This document shows positions 16,826-25,836 of a stretch of DNA of 64,000 bases, one piece after another. Positions within the stretch are counted from its first letter, which is position 1, and each line of letters starts with the position of its first letter. Under the pieces are notes generated by a model. The model was not told where the DNA came from. It saw only the letters and a list, made by a program, of their open reading frames with translations, and ran no database searches. Source of the stretch: Holophagales bacterium (GTDB lineage Bacteria > Acidobacteriota > Thermoanaerobaculia > Multivoradales > Multivoraceae). Position numbers and translations under genes: made by a program. The DNA lies in the NCBI GenBank assembly GCA_009843505.1, contig VYDI01000009.1:62001-126000 (forward strand), written 5' to 3'.

Positions 16826-18189
16826 GGACCGCGTTCGGGATCGATGCCGTAGGCCTGGAGCTTGCGGTACAGGTGGCGGCGGTCGATTCCGAGGTCCCGG
16901 GCGGTTTGGGAGACATTGCCGCCGGCGGCGACGAGCCGGCGCTCGATGTACAGCCGCTCGAAGGTCTCGCGGGCCTCCTTGAGCGAGGCGTAGTCGCTTT
17001 CGATCGGAGCGCTCGCGTCGGTGCCGCGTACCCGCGGCGGCAGGTCCGCTTCCGTGACCACGTCCCCCGGCGCCATGATCATCAGGCGTTCGCTCAGGTT
17101 GCGGAGTTCGCGTACGTTCCCCGGCCACGAGTAGGCGACCAGCCGCTCGAGCGCTTGAGCGTCTACCGTCTTGGGACGGCGACCGGCCTCGGCGGCGAAG
17201 CGCTGGAGGAAGTGGTCGATCAGGGCGGGGATGTCCTCGCGCCGCTCGCGAAGCGCGGGTACGTGGAGCGGAATGACGGCGAGCCGGAAGTAGAGGTCCT
17301 CGCGGAACCGTCCGGCGGGGAGTTCACCTTCTTCAAGGTTCTTGTTCGTCGCCGCCAGCACCCGCACGTCGACCTCGATCGGGTCGGAACCTCCCACCCG
17401 CTCGAAGCGCTGCTCCTCGAGCACGCGCAGCACCTTGGCCTGGGTGTTCAGCGACATGTCGGCGATCTCGTCGAGGAACAGGGTGCCTCCGTCGGCCTGT
17501 TCGAAACGTCCACGGCGGTTCTCCGAGGCTCCGGTGAAGGCGCCCTTGATGTGACCGAAGAGCTCACTCTCGATTAGCTCCTCCGGGATCGCGGCGCAGT
17601 TCACCTCGACGAAGGCGCGGCTTCTGCGCCGGGAGAGGTTGTGGACACGCCGTGCGACGAGCTCCTTGCCCGTGCCGTTCTCGCCGGTGATCAGGATCCG
17701 GCTCTCGGCGCGCGCCGCGAGTCTCAGTTCGTCCTTCAACTGCCGCATCGGCGGCGAGTCGCCGATGAGCTGCCGCTCCGGATCGAGCCGGTTCGACAGC
17801 TCCCGCACCTGACGTTCGAGACGGTTGCGCTCCAGGGCGTTCTCCACCGACACGACGACCCGGTTGAGCGCCAGCGGTTTCTCCAGGAAGTCGTGCGCGC
17901 CGATTCGCATCGCCTTGACCGCCGTATCGATGTTCCCGTGGCCGGAGATGACGATCACAGGCGTCTGGAAGTCGCCTTCCCTTAGTTCCTCCAGTATCTC
18001 CAGGCCGTCACGGTCGGGCAGCCAGATGTCGAGCAGAACGAGATCGAACTCGTCGCTCGCCATCAGCGCCTGGCCGCTCACCGCGTCCGCCGCCGCGGTC
18101 ACCGAGTGGCCTTCGTCCTCGAGGATGGCCCGCAGCGTCTGGCGGATGCCGGCCTCGTCGTCGACGATCAGAATGCGCGCCTTGCTCAT
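16822..18189 (-). CDS. ntrX: NtrX-like sigma-54-dependent response regulator
   Basis: The 455-residue protein has a receiver domain (about 1-120; phospho-acceptor D54 in LVLLDIWLPD, with the acidic pair DDE near residue 10 and K104), a sigma-54 AAA+ domain (about 142-375; Walker A GENGTGKE at 169-176, intact GAFTGA at 216-221, Walker B TLFLDEIADM), and a Fis-type helix-turn-helix at the C-terminus (NVSQTARDLGIDRRHLYRKL). Its position directly after a NtrY-like kinase makes it the partner regulator. NtrYX systems respond to envelope, redox or nitrogen signals in other bacteria. An upstream -24/-12-like element suggests possible feedback on its own operon. Confidence 0.93.
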   Translation of the reverse strand: MSKARILIVDDEAGIRQTLRAILEDEGHSVTAAADAVSGQALMASDEFDLVLLDIWLPDRDGLEILEELREGDFQTPVIVISGHGNIDTAVKAMRIGAHDFLEKPLALNRVVVSVENALERNRLERQVRELSNRLDPERQLIGDSPPMRQLKDELRLAARAESRILITGENGTGKELVARRVHNLSRRRSRAFVEVNCAAIPEELIESELFGHIKGAFTGASENRRGRFEQADGGTLFLDEIADMSLNTQAKVLRVLEEQRFERVGGSDPIEVDVRVLAATNKNLEEGELPAGRFREDLYFRLAVIPLHVPALRERREDIPALIDHFLQRFAAEAGRRPKTVDAQALERLVAYSWPGNVRELRNLSERLMIMAPGDVVTEADLPPRVRGTDASAPIESDYASLKEARETFERLYIERRLVAAGGNVSQTARDLGIDRRHLYRKLQAYGIDPERGP

Positions 18190-18210
18190 CTTCGGCCGGT
18201 TGGCGCGGAG

Positions 18211-20469
18211 CTACCGCGGCTGCTCGGACTGAGGCAATTCTATGGTGAAGGTCGTGCCGTGAGGCTCGTTGTCCTCGACCCGGATCGAGCCGTTGTGATC
18301 GCTCACGATGCGCTGGACGATGGCGAGGCCCAGCCCCGAACCCCGACCCTTGGTCGAAAAGTACGGCAGGAAGAGCTTCTCGCGGGCGCCCTTCGGCACG
18401 CCGCTGCCGGTGTCCCTGACGGAAAGGTCGAAGACCCCGTTGCTACGGCTGGCCCGGACCGTCACCTGGCCGGGCGCGTTGGTGGCGGCGATGGCGTTGT
18501 CCAGCAGGTTGACCAGGGCGGAGCGCATCTGGTCGGCGTCGAGCTTGGCGTGGAGACCCTCTTCGCCGGCCTCGATGCGCGCCTCGACCTCGACCCCGGG
18601 TTTCAGTTCGCGGTAGAGGTCGACCGTTTCGCTGATGAGCTTCGCGATGTCGACGTCCCGGGGCTGGGGCCGCCGCATGCGCGCGTAACGTGCGAACTGG
18701 TCGACGAGGTTCTGCATGTTGCCCACCTCGCGGACGACGATCTGCGCACCCTCCTCGACCGCGGCGCCGAGGCTCGCGTCGTTGCCTTGCGCCTTGCGCT
18801 GGAGTCGCTCCGCGGCGAGCTTGATCGGAGTCAGCGGGTTCTTGATCTCATGCGCGATCCGGCGCGCTGCCTCCGTCCAGGTGGCGGCCTTCTGGGCGTC
18901 GAGCAACGCCGTCAGGTCCTCGATCACGAGGACGTGACCGAGCAGTTCGAAGCCGCCGCTTCCGTCCGGGGCGCGCAGCGGGCTGGTCTTGACCTCGAGC
19001 GTCTTCCAGTCGTCCCTGCCGCCGAGGCTGACTTCGCGGCGAGCCGGCGTCGCCCCCGAGCGGCGGGAGCCGGTCGCCCCCCGGACGGTCGAATCCGGCA
19101 GGTCGGCGAACACGGCCTCGACGCCCTTGTCGGGGAGGAGTTCGCTCAGGGCCTCGGGCGGCGCGCCGGCTAGCGAAACGTGCGGCGGAAGCCCCAGCAT
19201 CTCCATCGCGGCCCGGTTGCAGGTCAGGATGCGGCCGTCGCGATCGAGCGAGAGGACACCGGCCGGCCCGCTCTCGAGCACCGCTTCGATGCGGGCGCGC
19301 TCGGCGTCCAGGCGGCGGTTCGTTGCCACCAGGTCGCGGTTCGATTCCTGCAACGCGTCGGTCATCCGGTTGAAGGAGTCGACGAGGACCTGGACCTCGT
19401 CGTCGGCGGCCGCCTCGACCCGGTGCTCCAGGTCGCCGCCGGCGATGCGCCGGGTGCCGTCCGCCAGCGCTTCGATCGGACCGGTGACCCTGCCGGCGAG
19501 GTAGAGGCCGACCCAGCACGACACGAGGAGGATGCACAGGGTCACGGTCAGGAACAGGAGCCAGTACGCGGCCCGGATCTCGTCCCGTTGCGCGTGCAGC
19601 TGCCGCCGGGACTGGTAGGCGGCGATCAGGGTCTCCGTGTTGCCGGCGAGTTCGGCATCGAGCAGCCTGCCGGCGACCGCTACCGTCGTCTCGGCGCCGC
19701 CTTCCCGCGCGGCGGCGGCCAGGATCAGTCGCTCCTCGCTGCCCGCCACTTCGCCGATGGCCCGGGCGGCGCCGGTGCGGACCGCTTCGAGCAGCATGCC
19801 GCGGGTCGGTTCGGGTACTTCGGAAAGGGCTTGCGGTTTGACCCTGGCCTGGAGGAAGGTGGTGTCGCGGTAGACCGCCAGGTAGTCGAGGTCGGCCTCG
19901 GAAAGGGCGTCGCCGAGCGCCCCCAGCAGCCTGCCGCGCCCGCGCGGGCTGTCCAGGTCCAGGCTCTCGGTGTCGGCGAGAAAGCGCTCGGCGTCGCGCA
20001 GCAACTGGTCCTGCTGCGTCGAGGTCAGGGCCTGGGAAACCTGGTTCGCCGGCTCCAGCAGGTCGTCGATGTCTGTCCGGAACATGCGGTCGATCGAGCC
20101 CTGGAGGAGTTCCGTGGCGTAGGCGAACAGGACGAGTCCGGGGATCAGCGACAGGCCGATGTAGGTCAGGATCAGCTTGGTGCGGAACTTGGCGCCCAGG
20201 CGCTGGCGGCGGCGCTCGATCCACAGCTTGGTCAGGTTGCGGACGAGCACGAAGACGACGATCAGGATCAGCACCACGTTCAGATTGCGCAGCGCGAACA
20301 GCAGGATGCTGTTGTTCAGCACCGTGGGGTCGATCTCGCGGCCGCGCTGGAGCGCGTAGTAGCCGGCCGTCGGCACCGCCAGGGAGAGAACCAGGAGCCA
20401 GACCAGGAAGCGGTTGGTCTTGATGAGTTCCCGCATGGGCGGGCGGGGCGCGGTGAAGGGCGGTGTCAC
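18211..20469 (-). CDS. ntrY: NtrY-like membrane sensor histidine kinase
   Basis: The GTG at 20469 overlaps the DUF4390 stop; an ATG 11 codons later is an alternative start. The 752-residue protein has three N-terminal membrane helices (about 21-41, 54-76, 98-118), a periplasmic sensor region (119-300), a fourth helix (302-326), a HAMP domain, a PAS domain (about 392-520), a dimerisation/phospho-acceptor domain with H540 in RRIAHEIKNPLTPI, and an ATPase domain ending with the G boxes RDTGSGVP and GRGSGLGLAIV. This is the NtrY layout. It lies 21 bp from ntrX and should phosphorylate it. The ligand of the periplasmic region is unknown. Confidence 0.93.
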   Translation of the reverse strand: MTPPFTAPRPPMRELIKTNRFLVWLLVLSLAVPTAGYYALQRGREIDPTVLNNSILLFALRNLNVVLILIVVFVLVRNLTKLWIERRRQRLGAKFRTKLILTYIGLSLIPGLVLFAYATELLQGSIDRMFRTDIDDLLEPANQVSQALTSTQQDQLLRDAERFLADTESLDLDSPRGRGRLLGALGDALSEADLDYLAVYRDTTFLQARVKPQALSEVPEPTRGMLLEAVRTGAARAIGEVAGSEERLILAAAAREGGAETTVAVAGRLLDAELAGNTETLIAAYQSRRQLHAQRDEIRAAYWLLFLTVTLCILLVSCWVGLYLAGRVTGPIEALADGTRRIAGGDLEHRVEAAADDEVQVLVDSFNRMTDALQESNRDLVATNRRLDAERARIEAVLESGPAGVLSLDRDGRILTCNRAAMEMLGLPPHVSLAGAPPEALSELLPDKGVEAVFADLPDSTVRGATGSRRSGATPARREVSLGGRDDWKTLEVKTSPLRAPDGSGGFELLGHVLVIEDLTALLDAQKAATWTEAARRIAHEIKNPLTPIKLAAERLQRKAQGNDASLGAAVEEGAQIVVREVGNMQNLVDQFARYARMRRPQPRDVDIAKLISETVDLYRELKPGVEVEARIEAGEEGLHAKLDADQMRSALVNLLDNAIAATNAPGQVTVRASRSNGVFDLSVRDTGSGVPKGAREKLFLPYFSTKGRGSGLGLAIVQRIVSDHNGSIRVEDNEPHGTTFTIELPQSEQPR

Positions 20470-21080
20470 TCGGCCTCTCCACTGCCGATCTGACGCTGGG
20501 CGGGACGGAAGGGCGTCGTTTGCGCCCAGGCGGTGTGGACGCGGTCCGGGATCAGGCCGAGTCGGGTTCGGGTCCCCACTTCGGCGCGCACCCGCAGTAC
20601 CAGCCGCCCAGGCGGTTCGTCGACCAGCTCGACCGACGGCAGCCCCTCAAAGGTCGTCAGCGCTCGCTCCAGCTCCTCCTGCGAGGTCACGACGCGGCTG
20701 GCGTAGAGCTCGCCGTCGCGCCTGAAGTTGACCTGGTACTCCCTGGTGAGGGCGTTGTACATCGCCACCACCTGTAGCCGGGTGGCGGCGACGGCCTTGT
20801 CGAACCAGCGGCGGCGGATCCGCCGGATCTGGATGTCGTAGCTGAAGCCGGTCGGCAGTCCGCTCTCGATCTTCTCCCAGGTGCGTTCGTCGAGCGCCCG
20901 GTCCAGTCGGAAGCTGACCAGCAGCACCGGACCCTCGCGCACGGCGGAGAGTCCGGCGATGGCGGCCCTGGCGGACCGGGCGGAAGCCTCTCGCGGCGGC
21001 TGGGCCGCGAGTGCGTCGCCGCCCAGAACGCTCGACAGGCTGAGCGCGCAAATCAGCCGTCCCGCCCGCGGGACTCCCAT
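20466..21080 (-). CDS. DUF4390 exported protein
   Basis: The 204-residue protein has an N-terminal signal-like sequence ending near LAAQ. Its core (about 45-185) reads as DUF4390: VLLVSFRLDRALDERTWEKIESGLPTGFSY, RRRWFDKAVAA, LTREYQVNF, and FEGLPSVELV. The domain is often encoded next to ntrY-type kinases, which is the case here (4-bp GTGA overlap). It probably sits in the periplasm and could modulate the NtrY sensor; that role is inference. No catalytic residues can be assigned. Confidence 0.82.
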   Translation of the reverse strand: MGVPRAGRLICALSLSSVLGGDALAAQPPREASARSARAAIAGLSAVREGPVLLVSFRLDRALDERTWEKIESGLPTGFSYDIQIRRIRRRWFDKAVAATRLQVVAMYNALTREYQVNFRRDGELYASRVVTSQEELERALTTFEGLPSVELVDEPPGRLVLRVRAEVGTRTRLGLIPDRVHTAWAQTTPFRPAQRQIGSGEAE

Positions 21081-21156
21081 GGCGTGACCCTACCAGCGTT
21101 CGCCACTCGCACCGCTGCGCGGGTACGCATGGCGCCGGCCGCAAGGCGGCACTGCT

Positions 21157-22155
21157 CTACGGCGACGTGGCGGCGAAACCCGGGAGCCAGGTCGACGGCT
21201 GATCCCTCTCGGGTGGGCGATCCGCTGGCGGGGGCAGCTCGTCGCCCCGCATCCAGGTCCAGTACCGGGGGTTGGCGACCAGTTCCCGGAGCAACTCGTA
21301 GTGGAGTTGATGCCCGCCCCGCAAGACCTCGAAGTGGCCCCAGATCGGCGCTCCGAGCAGGGTGAAATCGCCCACTGCGTCGAGCGCCTTGTGACGAACC
21401 GGCTCGTCCGCGAAGCGGAGATCCGTGTTCACCGCGCCGTGTTCGTCGAACACGATGCAGTTGTCGACCGACCCGCCCAGGCCCAGGCCGGCCCGCTGCA
21501 TCTGCTCGACGTCCATCTGCCGGCAGAAGGTCCGCGCCGGCGCCAGGCCGCGCTCGAAGCTCCGTGTGTCGACGTCGATCTGCAGCCGCTGGCGTCCCAC
21601 GGCGCAGCCTTCGAAGTCGATCGTGTAGTCCAGGCGCAGGCCGGGGTAGGGCGATGCGCGCAGCCACTTGTCGCCTCGGTCGATCTCGATTACTGAAGTG
21701 ATCGCGAGGATCTGCCGATTGGCGTTCTGGGGCCTTACCCCCGCGGCCTGCAGCAGCAGCAGGTACGGCATGGCCGAGCCGTCGAGGATCGGCACCTCGG
21801 GGCCGTCCATCTCGACGACCAGGTTGTCGATGCCGAGAATGTAGACGGCGGCGAGAAGGTGCTCGACGGTCGAGACGGTGACATCGTCGCGACCGAGCGT
21901 CGTCGCGAGTTCGAGGGAACTGACGCTCCTGAGGTCGGCAGGAACCTCCACGTTGCCGGCATCCGTGCGACGGAAGCAGATGCCCGCGCCGGGCGGCGCC
22001 GGCAGGATGCGCAGGTTCGTCTCCCTGCCGGTGTGGATGCCCACGCCGGAGATCGCCGTCGGACGTCGGATCGTCTGCTGGCGAAACAGGCGGTCACGCG
22101 TGTCGTTGGGCCGTCCATTGGGACTCCGGCCCGATCCGTTGGCGCGCTTTGCCAT
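21157..22155 (-). CDS. lpxC: UDP-3-O-acyl-N-acetylglucosamine deacetylase
   Basis: LpxC is the zinc-dependent first committed step of lipid A synthesis. The 332-residue protein carries the family motifs: TAISGVGIHTG at the N-terminus, VSTVEHLLAA (first zinc histidine and catalytic region), MDGPEVPILDGSAMPY, TFCRQMDVEQM, GGSVDNCIVFDE, and EPVRHKALDAVGDFTLLG (second zinc histidine and aspartate). The only in-frame start is ATG at 22155, giving a 25-residue polar extension before the conserved core. It heads the lpxC-DUF4390-ntrY-ntrX-selB gene row; a gap of 76 bp separates it from DUF4390. Confidence 0.96.
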   Translation of the reverse strand: MAKRANGSGRSPNGRPNDTRDRLFRQQTIRRPTAISGVGIHTGRETNLRILPAPPGAGICFRRTDAGNVEVPADLRSVSSLELATTLGRDDVTVSTVEHLLAAVYILGIDNLVVEMDGPEVPILDGSAMPYLLLLQAAGVRPQNANRQILAITSVIEIDRGDKWLRASPYPGLRLDYTIDFEGCAVGRQRLQIDVDTRSFERGLAPARTFCRQMDVEQMQRAGLGLGGSVDNCIVFDEHGAVNTDLRFADEPVRHKALDAVGDFTLLGAPIWGHFEVLRGGHQLHYELLRELVANPRYWTWMRGDELPPPADRPPERDQPSTWLPGFAATSP

Positions 22156-22169
22156 CGAGCAGTTGTTTC

Positions 22170-22185
22170 AGCACGGATCGTGCCA
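22170..22185 (-). promoter_or_regulatory. Candidate sigma-54 (-24/-12) promoter upstream of lpxC
   Basis: On the minus strand the sequence TGGCACGATCCGTGCT matches the RpoN consensus TGGCACG-N4-TTGCW in every fixed position except one (G for the first T of the -12 box), with correct GG-to-GC spacing. It also contains the inverted repeat GCACG-GAT-CGTGC. Transcription would begin near 22159, only about four bases before the lpxC ATG, so the mRNA would be nearly leaderless. That is the main reason for caution; an operator is the alternative reading. Confidence 0.42.
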
Positions 22186-22446
22186 GCATGACGCTCGCCC
22201 TCGTTCTCTCTGAAGTTCCTTGTTTTTCAGTAGTTTAGGTCCGCACCCAGAGTCGATCGGCGGTCGAGATCGTGGCGCTTTTGCCACACCTCTGTGGCGC
22301 TTCGGCCGCATCGCAACCGCCTGTACCAGGGTGTCCGCGGAGTAGACTCACCGGGAAGATGCAGCACCTATCGCAGGAAACGAACACGGATTTCCCGCTT
22401 CCAGTTGAAGGGAGCCGTGCTCAAGCTGAAGGACGGCAGGGTAGAG

Positions 22447-22968
22447 ATGGCCAGGCGCAGCAAACAGAAGCAGCGGTCGCTCGCGGGCGGGAACGCTCTG
22501 GCGGTCAATCGAAAGGCCCGGCGGGAGTATCACGTCCTGGAGCGGCTGGAGGCCGGCATCGAGCTCCTCGGCACTGAAGTCAAGTCGATCAGGGGCGGCA
22601 AGATCCAGCTACGCGACAGCTACGTGGCCTTTCGTGACCACGAGGCCTGGTTGCTGGAGGCTCACATCTCAGCCTACAGCCACGGGAACCGGGAGAACCA
22701 CGACCTCGAGCGGCCGAGACGGCTGCTCCTGAATCGGCGTGAGATCGACCGCCTGTTCGGACGTACACGCGACCGGGGCCTGACGGTGGTGCCGCTTTCC
22801 GTCTACCTGAAAGGGAACCGGATCAAGGTCGAACTGGCCTTGGCGGAAGGAAGGAAGCTGCACGACAAGCGCGAACGGGAACGGGAGCGGACCCTCGACC
22901 GCGAGGCGGGCGAGGTGTTCCGCGGCCGGCGGCGCATGCGTGCGGACCCGTCAGAGGGAACGGGGTGA
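22447..22968 (+). CDS. smpB: tmRNA-binding protein SmpB
   Basis: SmpB binds tmRNA and rescues stalled ribosomes. The start is ATG 22447, preceded by a purine-rich stretch (GGCAGGGTAGAG); the open frame upstream lacks family sequence. The 173-residue product contains the core motifs [67 protein letters not shown] and [22 protein letters not shown], then a basic tail that is longer than usual. The divergent spacer to lpxC (22156-22446, 291 bp) holds an A/T-rich patch near 22220-22240 and no other gene. Its stop overlaps the uvrA start. Confidence 0.95.
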   Translation: MARRSKQKQRSLAGGNALAVNRKARREYHVLERLEAGIELLGTEVKSIRGGKIQLRDSYVAFRDHEAWLLEAHISAYSHGNRENHDLERPRRLLLNRREIDRLFGRTRDRGLTVVPLSVYLKGNRIKVELALAEGRKLHDKRERERERTLDREAGEVFRGRRRMRADPSEGTG

Positions 22969-25826
22969 GCGGTAAGAAGATCGTCGTTCGCGGCGCCCGC
23001 GAACACAACCTGAAGAACCTGACGGTCGAGATCCCGCGTGATCGGCTCGTCGTCGTCACCGGCGTTTCGGGCTCGGGCAAGTCGTCCCTCGCATTCGACA
23101 CGCTGTTCGCGGAGGGGCAGCGACGCTACGTCGAGTCGCTGTCGGCCTACGCCCGCCAGTTCCTGCACCAGGTCGAGAAGCCGGACGTCGACTCGATCGA
23201 GGGACTGTCGCCCGCGATTTCCATCGAGCAGAAGTCGGTGTCCCGCAACCCGCGGTCGACGGTGGGGACGGTGACGGAAATCCAGGACTACCTGCGGCTG
23301 CTGTACGCCTCGGTGGGAGTGCCGCACTGCCCCGAGTGCGGCAAGGTGATCCGGCCGCAGACCGTGCAGCAGATGGTCGACCGGGTGGCCGGGATGCCGG
23401 AGGGGACGCGGCTGCTGCTGCTTGCGCCGTACGTCCGGGGCAAGAAGGGCGAGTACCGCCGCCAGCTCGAGCAGATGGTCCGCGAGGGGTTCCTGCGGGC
23501 GCGCATCGACGGCGAACTCTGCGAGCTTTCGGGGGAGTTGCCGGCCCTGGACAAGAACAGGAAGCACGACATCGAGATCGTGATCGACCGCCTCGTCGTG
23601 CGGCCGGGCATCGAGCAGCGGCTCGCCGCGTCGTTCGAGACGGCCCTCGAGGTCGGGCGCGGCCTGCTCGTCGTGGCGCCCCAGGGTCTGCCCGAGGAGA
23701 CGATGTCCCAGCACTACGCCTGCGCCGACTGCGGGTCCAGTCTGGCCGAGATCTCGCCGCGACTCTTCTCGTTCAACAGCCCGTACGGCGCCTGTCCGGA
23801 GTGCGGCGGCCTCGGTTCCTCGATGGCGGTCGACGAGGAGAGGATCCTGGACGATCCGCGGCGATCGATCGAGGCCGGCGTGCTTCGGCCCTTTCCTACG
23901 ACTTCATCCTCCTGGCGGCTCAGGATGCTCAGGACGGTCGCCGCGGAAATGGGCTTCGACCTTTCGACGCCGTGGTGCGAGCTGTCCGAGGAGGTGCGGC
24001 AGGTCGTGCTCTACGGTTCGGGCAGCCGCGAGATCGCCTTCGAGATCAAGGGCCGGCGGTCGTCCTACCAGTGGCGCGGGCGCTACGAGGGCGTGGTGCC
24101 GATGCTCGCTCGCCGCCACGCGGACACCGAGTCGCCGGGCGTTCGCGCGGAGATCGAGAAGTACATGTCGGTGCGCACCTGCGGCTCGTGTTCGGGTCGC
24201 CGGCTTCGTCCCGAGGCGCTGGCGGTTACGGTCGGCGACCGCTCGATCGACGATCTGACCTCGATGCCGATCGGCGACCTCCGGGGGGTGGTCGGGTGCC
24301 TGGGCCTGAGCACGAAGGAACGGCAGATCGCCGGCAAGATCCTGCAGGAGGTGGAGGATCGACTGACGTTCCTCGATGACGTTGGTCTCGGCTACCTGCA
24401 CCTGGATCGGGCTTCGGGAACCCTCTCGGGAGGCGAGAGCCAGCGCATCCGGCTCGCGACGCAGATCGGAAGCAAGCTCCAGGGCGTGCTCTACGTACTC
24501 GACGAACCCTCGATCGGGCTGCACCAGCGGGACAACGCGAAGCTGCTCCGGACGCTCAAGGGCATGCGTGACCTCGGCAACTCGGTGCTTCTGGTCGAGC
24601 ACGACGAGGAGACGATCCGCGAAGCCGACTGGATCGTCGATCTGGGTCCGAGAGCGGGTGAGCACGGCGGCGAGGTGGTCGCGGAAGGATCGCTCGAGAA
24701 AGTGGAGAAGGCGAAGGGGTCCTTGACCGCCGCCTACCTCCGGGGCGAAGCGGAGGTGCCGGTGCCGGCGGCTCGGCGGCCGGGGAACGGCGTCTGGCTG
24801 GGCATCCGGGGCGCCCGCCAGAACAACCTGGCGGAACTCGACGTGGACGTGCCGCTCGGCTGCTTCGTCCTGGTCACCGGTGTCTCTGGCTCAGGCAAGA
24901 GCAGCCTGGTCAACGAGGTGCTGTACAAGGCCCTGGCGCGTCACTTCTACCGCGCCGTCGATCCGGCCGGCGATCACGATCGCATCGAGGGGCTCGAGCA
25001 TCTCGACAAGGTGATCGCCATCGACCAGAGTCCGATCGGCCGCACGCCGCGTTCCAATCCGGCCACCTACACCAACGTCTTCACGCCGATTCGCACGCTG
25101 ATGGCGAAGACGGCCGAAGCGCGGGCTCGCGGCTACAAGCCCGGCCGGTTCAGCTTCAACGTCAAGGGCGGTCGCTGCGAAGCCTGTGCCGGCGACGGCC
25201 AGAACAAGATCGAGATGCACTTCCTGCCCGACGTCTACGTCACCTGCGATATCTGCGGCGGTCTGCGCTACGACCGCGAGACCCTGCAGGTCCGCTACAA
25301 GGGCAAGAACATCGCCGACATCCTCGCCATGAGCGTCGAGAACGCGTGCGAGTTCTTCGCCAACGTACCGGCCATCGACCGTATCCTCTCGACGCTGGAC
25401 GAGGTGGGGCTCGGCTACATCCGGCTCGGGCAGCCCGCGACCACGCTGTCGGGCGGCGAGGCGCAGCGGGTCAAGCTGGCCACCGAGCTGTCCAAGCGGG
25501 CGACGGGCCGGAGTCTCTACCTGCTGGACGAGCCGACCACGGGTCTCCACTTCGACGACGTGCGGCGTCTGGTCGGCCTCCTGCAGCGTCTGGTGGACCG
25601 GGGCAACACGGTGCTGGTCGTCGAGCACAACCTCGACGTGATCAAGAACGCGGACTGGATCATCGACCTCGGCCCGGAGGGCGGGGTCGGCGGCGGCAGG
25701 CTGGTGGTGGCCGGCACACCCGAAGATGTGGCGGCCTCGCGGGAGAGTCACACCGGGGCGTTCCTGAGCAAGGTACTGGCGACCCCGACGCGGTCGCGCG
25801 CCACCCAGGTACGAAGGGCGAGTTGA
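22965..25826 (+). CDS. uvrA: Excinuclease ABC subunit A
   Basis: UvrA is the damage-sensing ATPase of nucleotide excision repair, loading UvrB on lesions. The 953-residue protein starts at GTG 22965, overlapping the smpB stop (GTGA). It has two ABC ATPase halves, each with a Walker A (GVSGSGKSS near residues 27-35 and again near 640) and an ABC signature ([16 protein letters not shown]). The zinc modules are complete: CPECG in the first insertion domain, CADCG/CPECGG, CGSCSG, and the C-terminal CEACAGDG...CDICGG. Length and order match the family. Confidence 0.97.
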   Translation: MSGKKIVVRGAREHNLKNLTVEIPRDRLVVVTGVSGSGKSSLAFDTLFAEGQRRYVESLSAYARQFLHQVEKPDVDSIEGLSPAISIEQKSVSRNPRSTVGTVTEIQDYLRLLYASVGVPHCPECGKVIRPQTVQQMVDRVAGMPEGTRLLLLAPYVRGKKGEYRRQLEQMVREGFLRARIDGELCELSGELPALDKNRKHDIEIVIDRLVVRPGIEQRLAASFETALEVGRGLLVVAPQGLPEETMSQHYACADCGSSLAEISPRLFSFNSPYGACPECGGLGSSMAVDEERILDDPRRSIEAGVLRPFPTTSSSWRLRMLRTVAAEMGFDLSTPWCELSEEVRQVVLYGSGSREIAFEIKGRRSSYQWRGRYEGVVPMLARRHADTESPGVRAEIEKYMSVRTCGSCSGRRLRPEALAVTVGDRSIDDLTSMPIGDLRGVVGCLGLSTKERQIAGKILQEVEDRLTFLDDVGLGYLHLDRASGTLSGGESQRIRLATQIGSKLQGVLYVLDEPSIGLHQRDNAKLLRTLKGMRDLGNSVLLVEHDEETIREADWIVDLGPRAGEHGGEVVAEGSLEKVEKAKGSLTAAYLRGEAEVPVPAARRPGNGVWLGIRGARQNNLAELDVDVPLGCFVLVTGVSGSGKSSLVNEVLYKALARHFYRAVDPAGDHDRIEGLEHLDKVIAIDQSPIGRTPRSNPATYTNVFTPIRTLMAKTAEARARGYKPGRFSFNVKGGRCEACAGDGQNKIEMHFLPDVYVTCDICGGLRYDRETLQVRYKGKNIADILAMSVENACEFFANVPAIDRILSTLDEVGLGYIRLGQPATTLSGGEAQRVKLATELSKRATGRSLYLLDEPTTGLHFDDVRRLVGLLQRLVDRGNTVLVVEHNLDVIKNADWIIDLGPEGGVGGGRLVVAGTPEDVAASRESHTGAFLSKVLATPTRSRATQVRRAS

Positions 25827-25836
25827 GGAACTGAGC

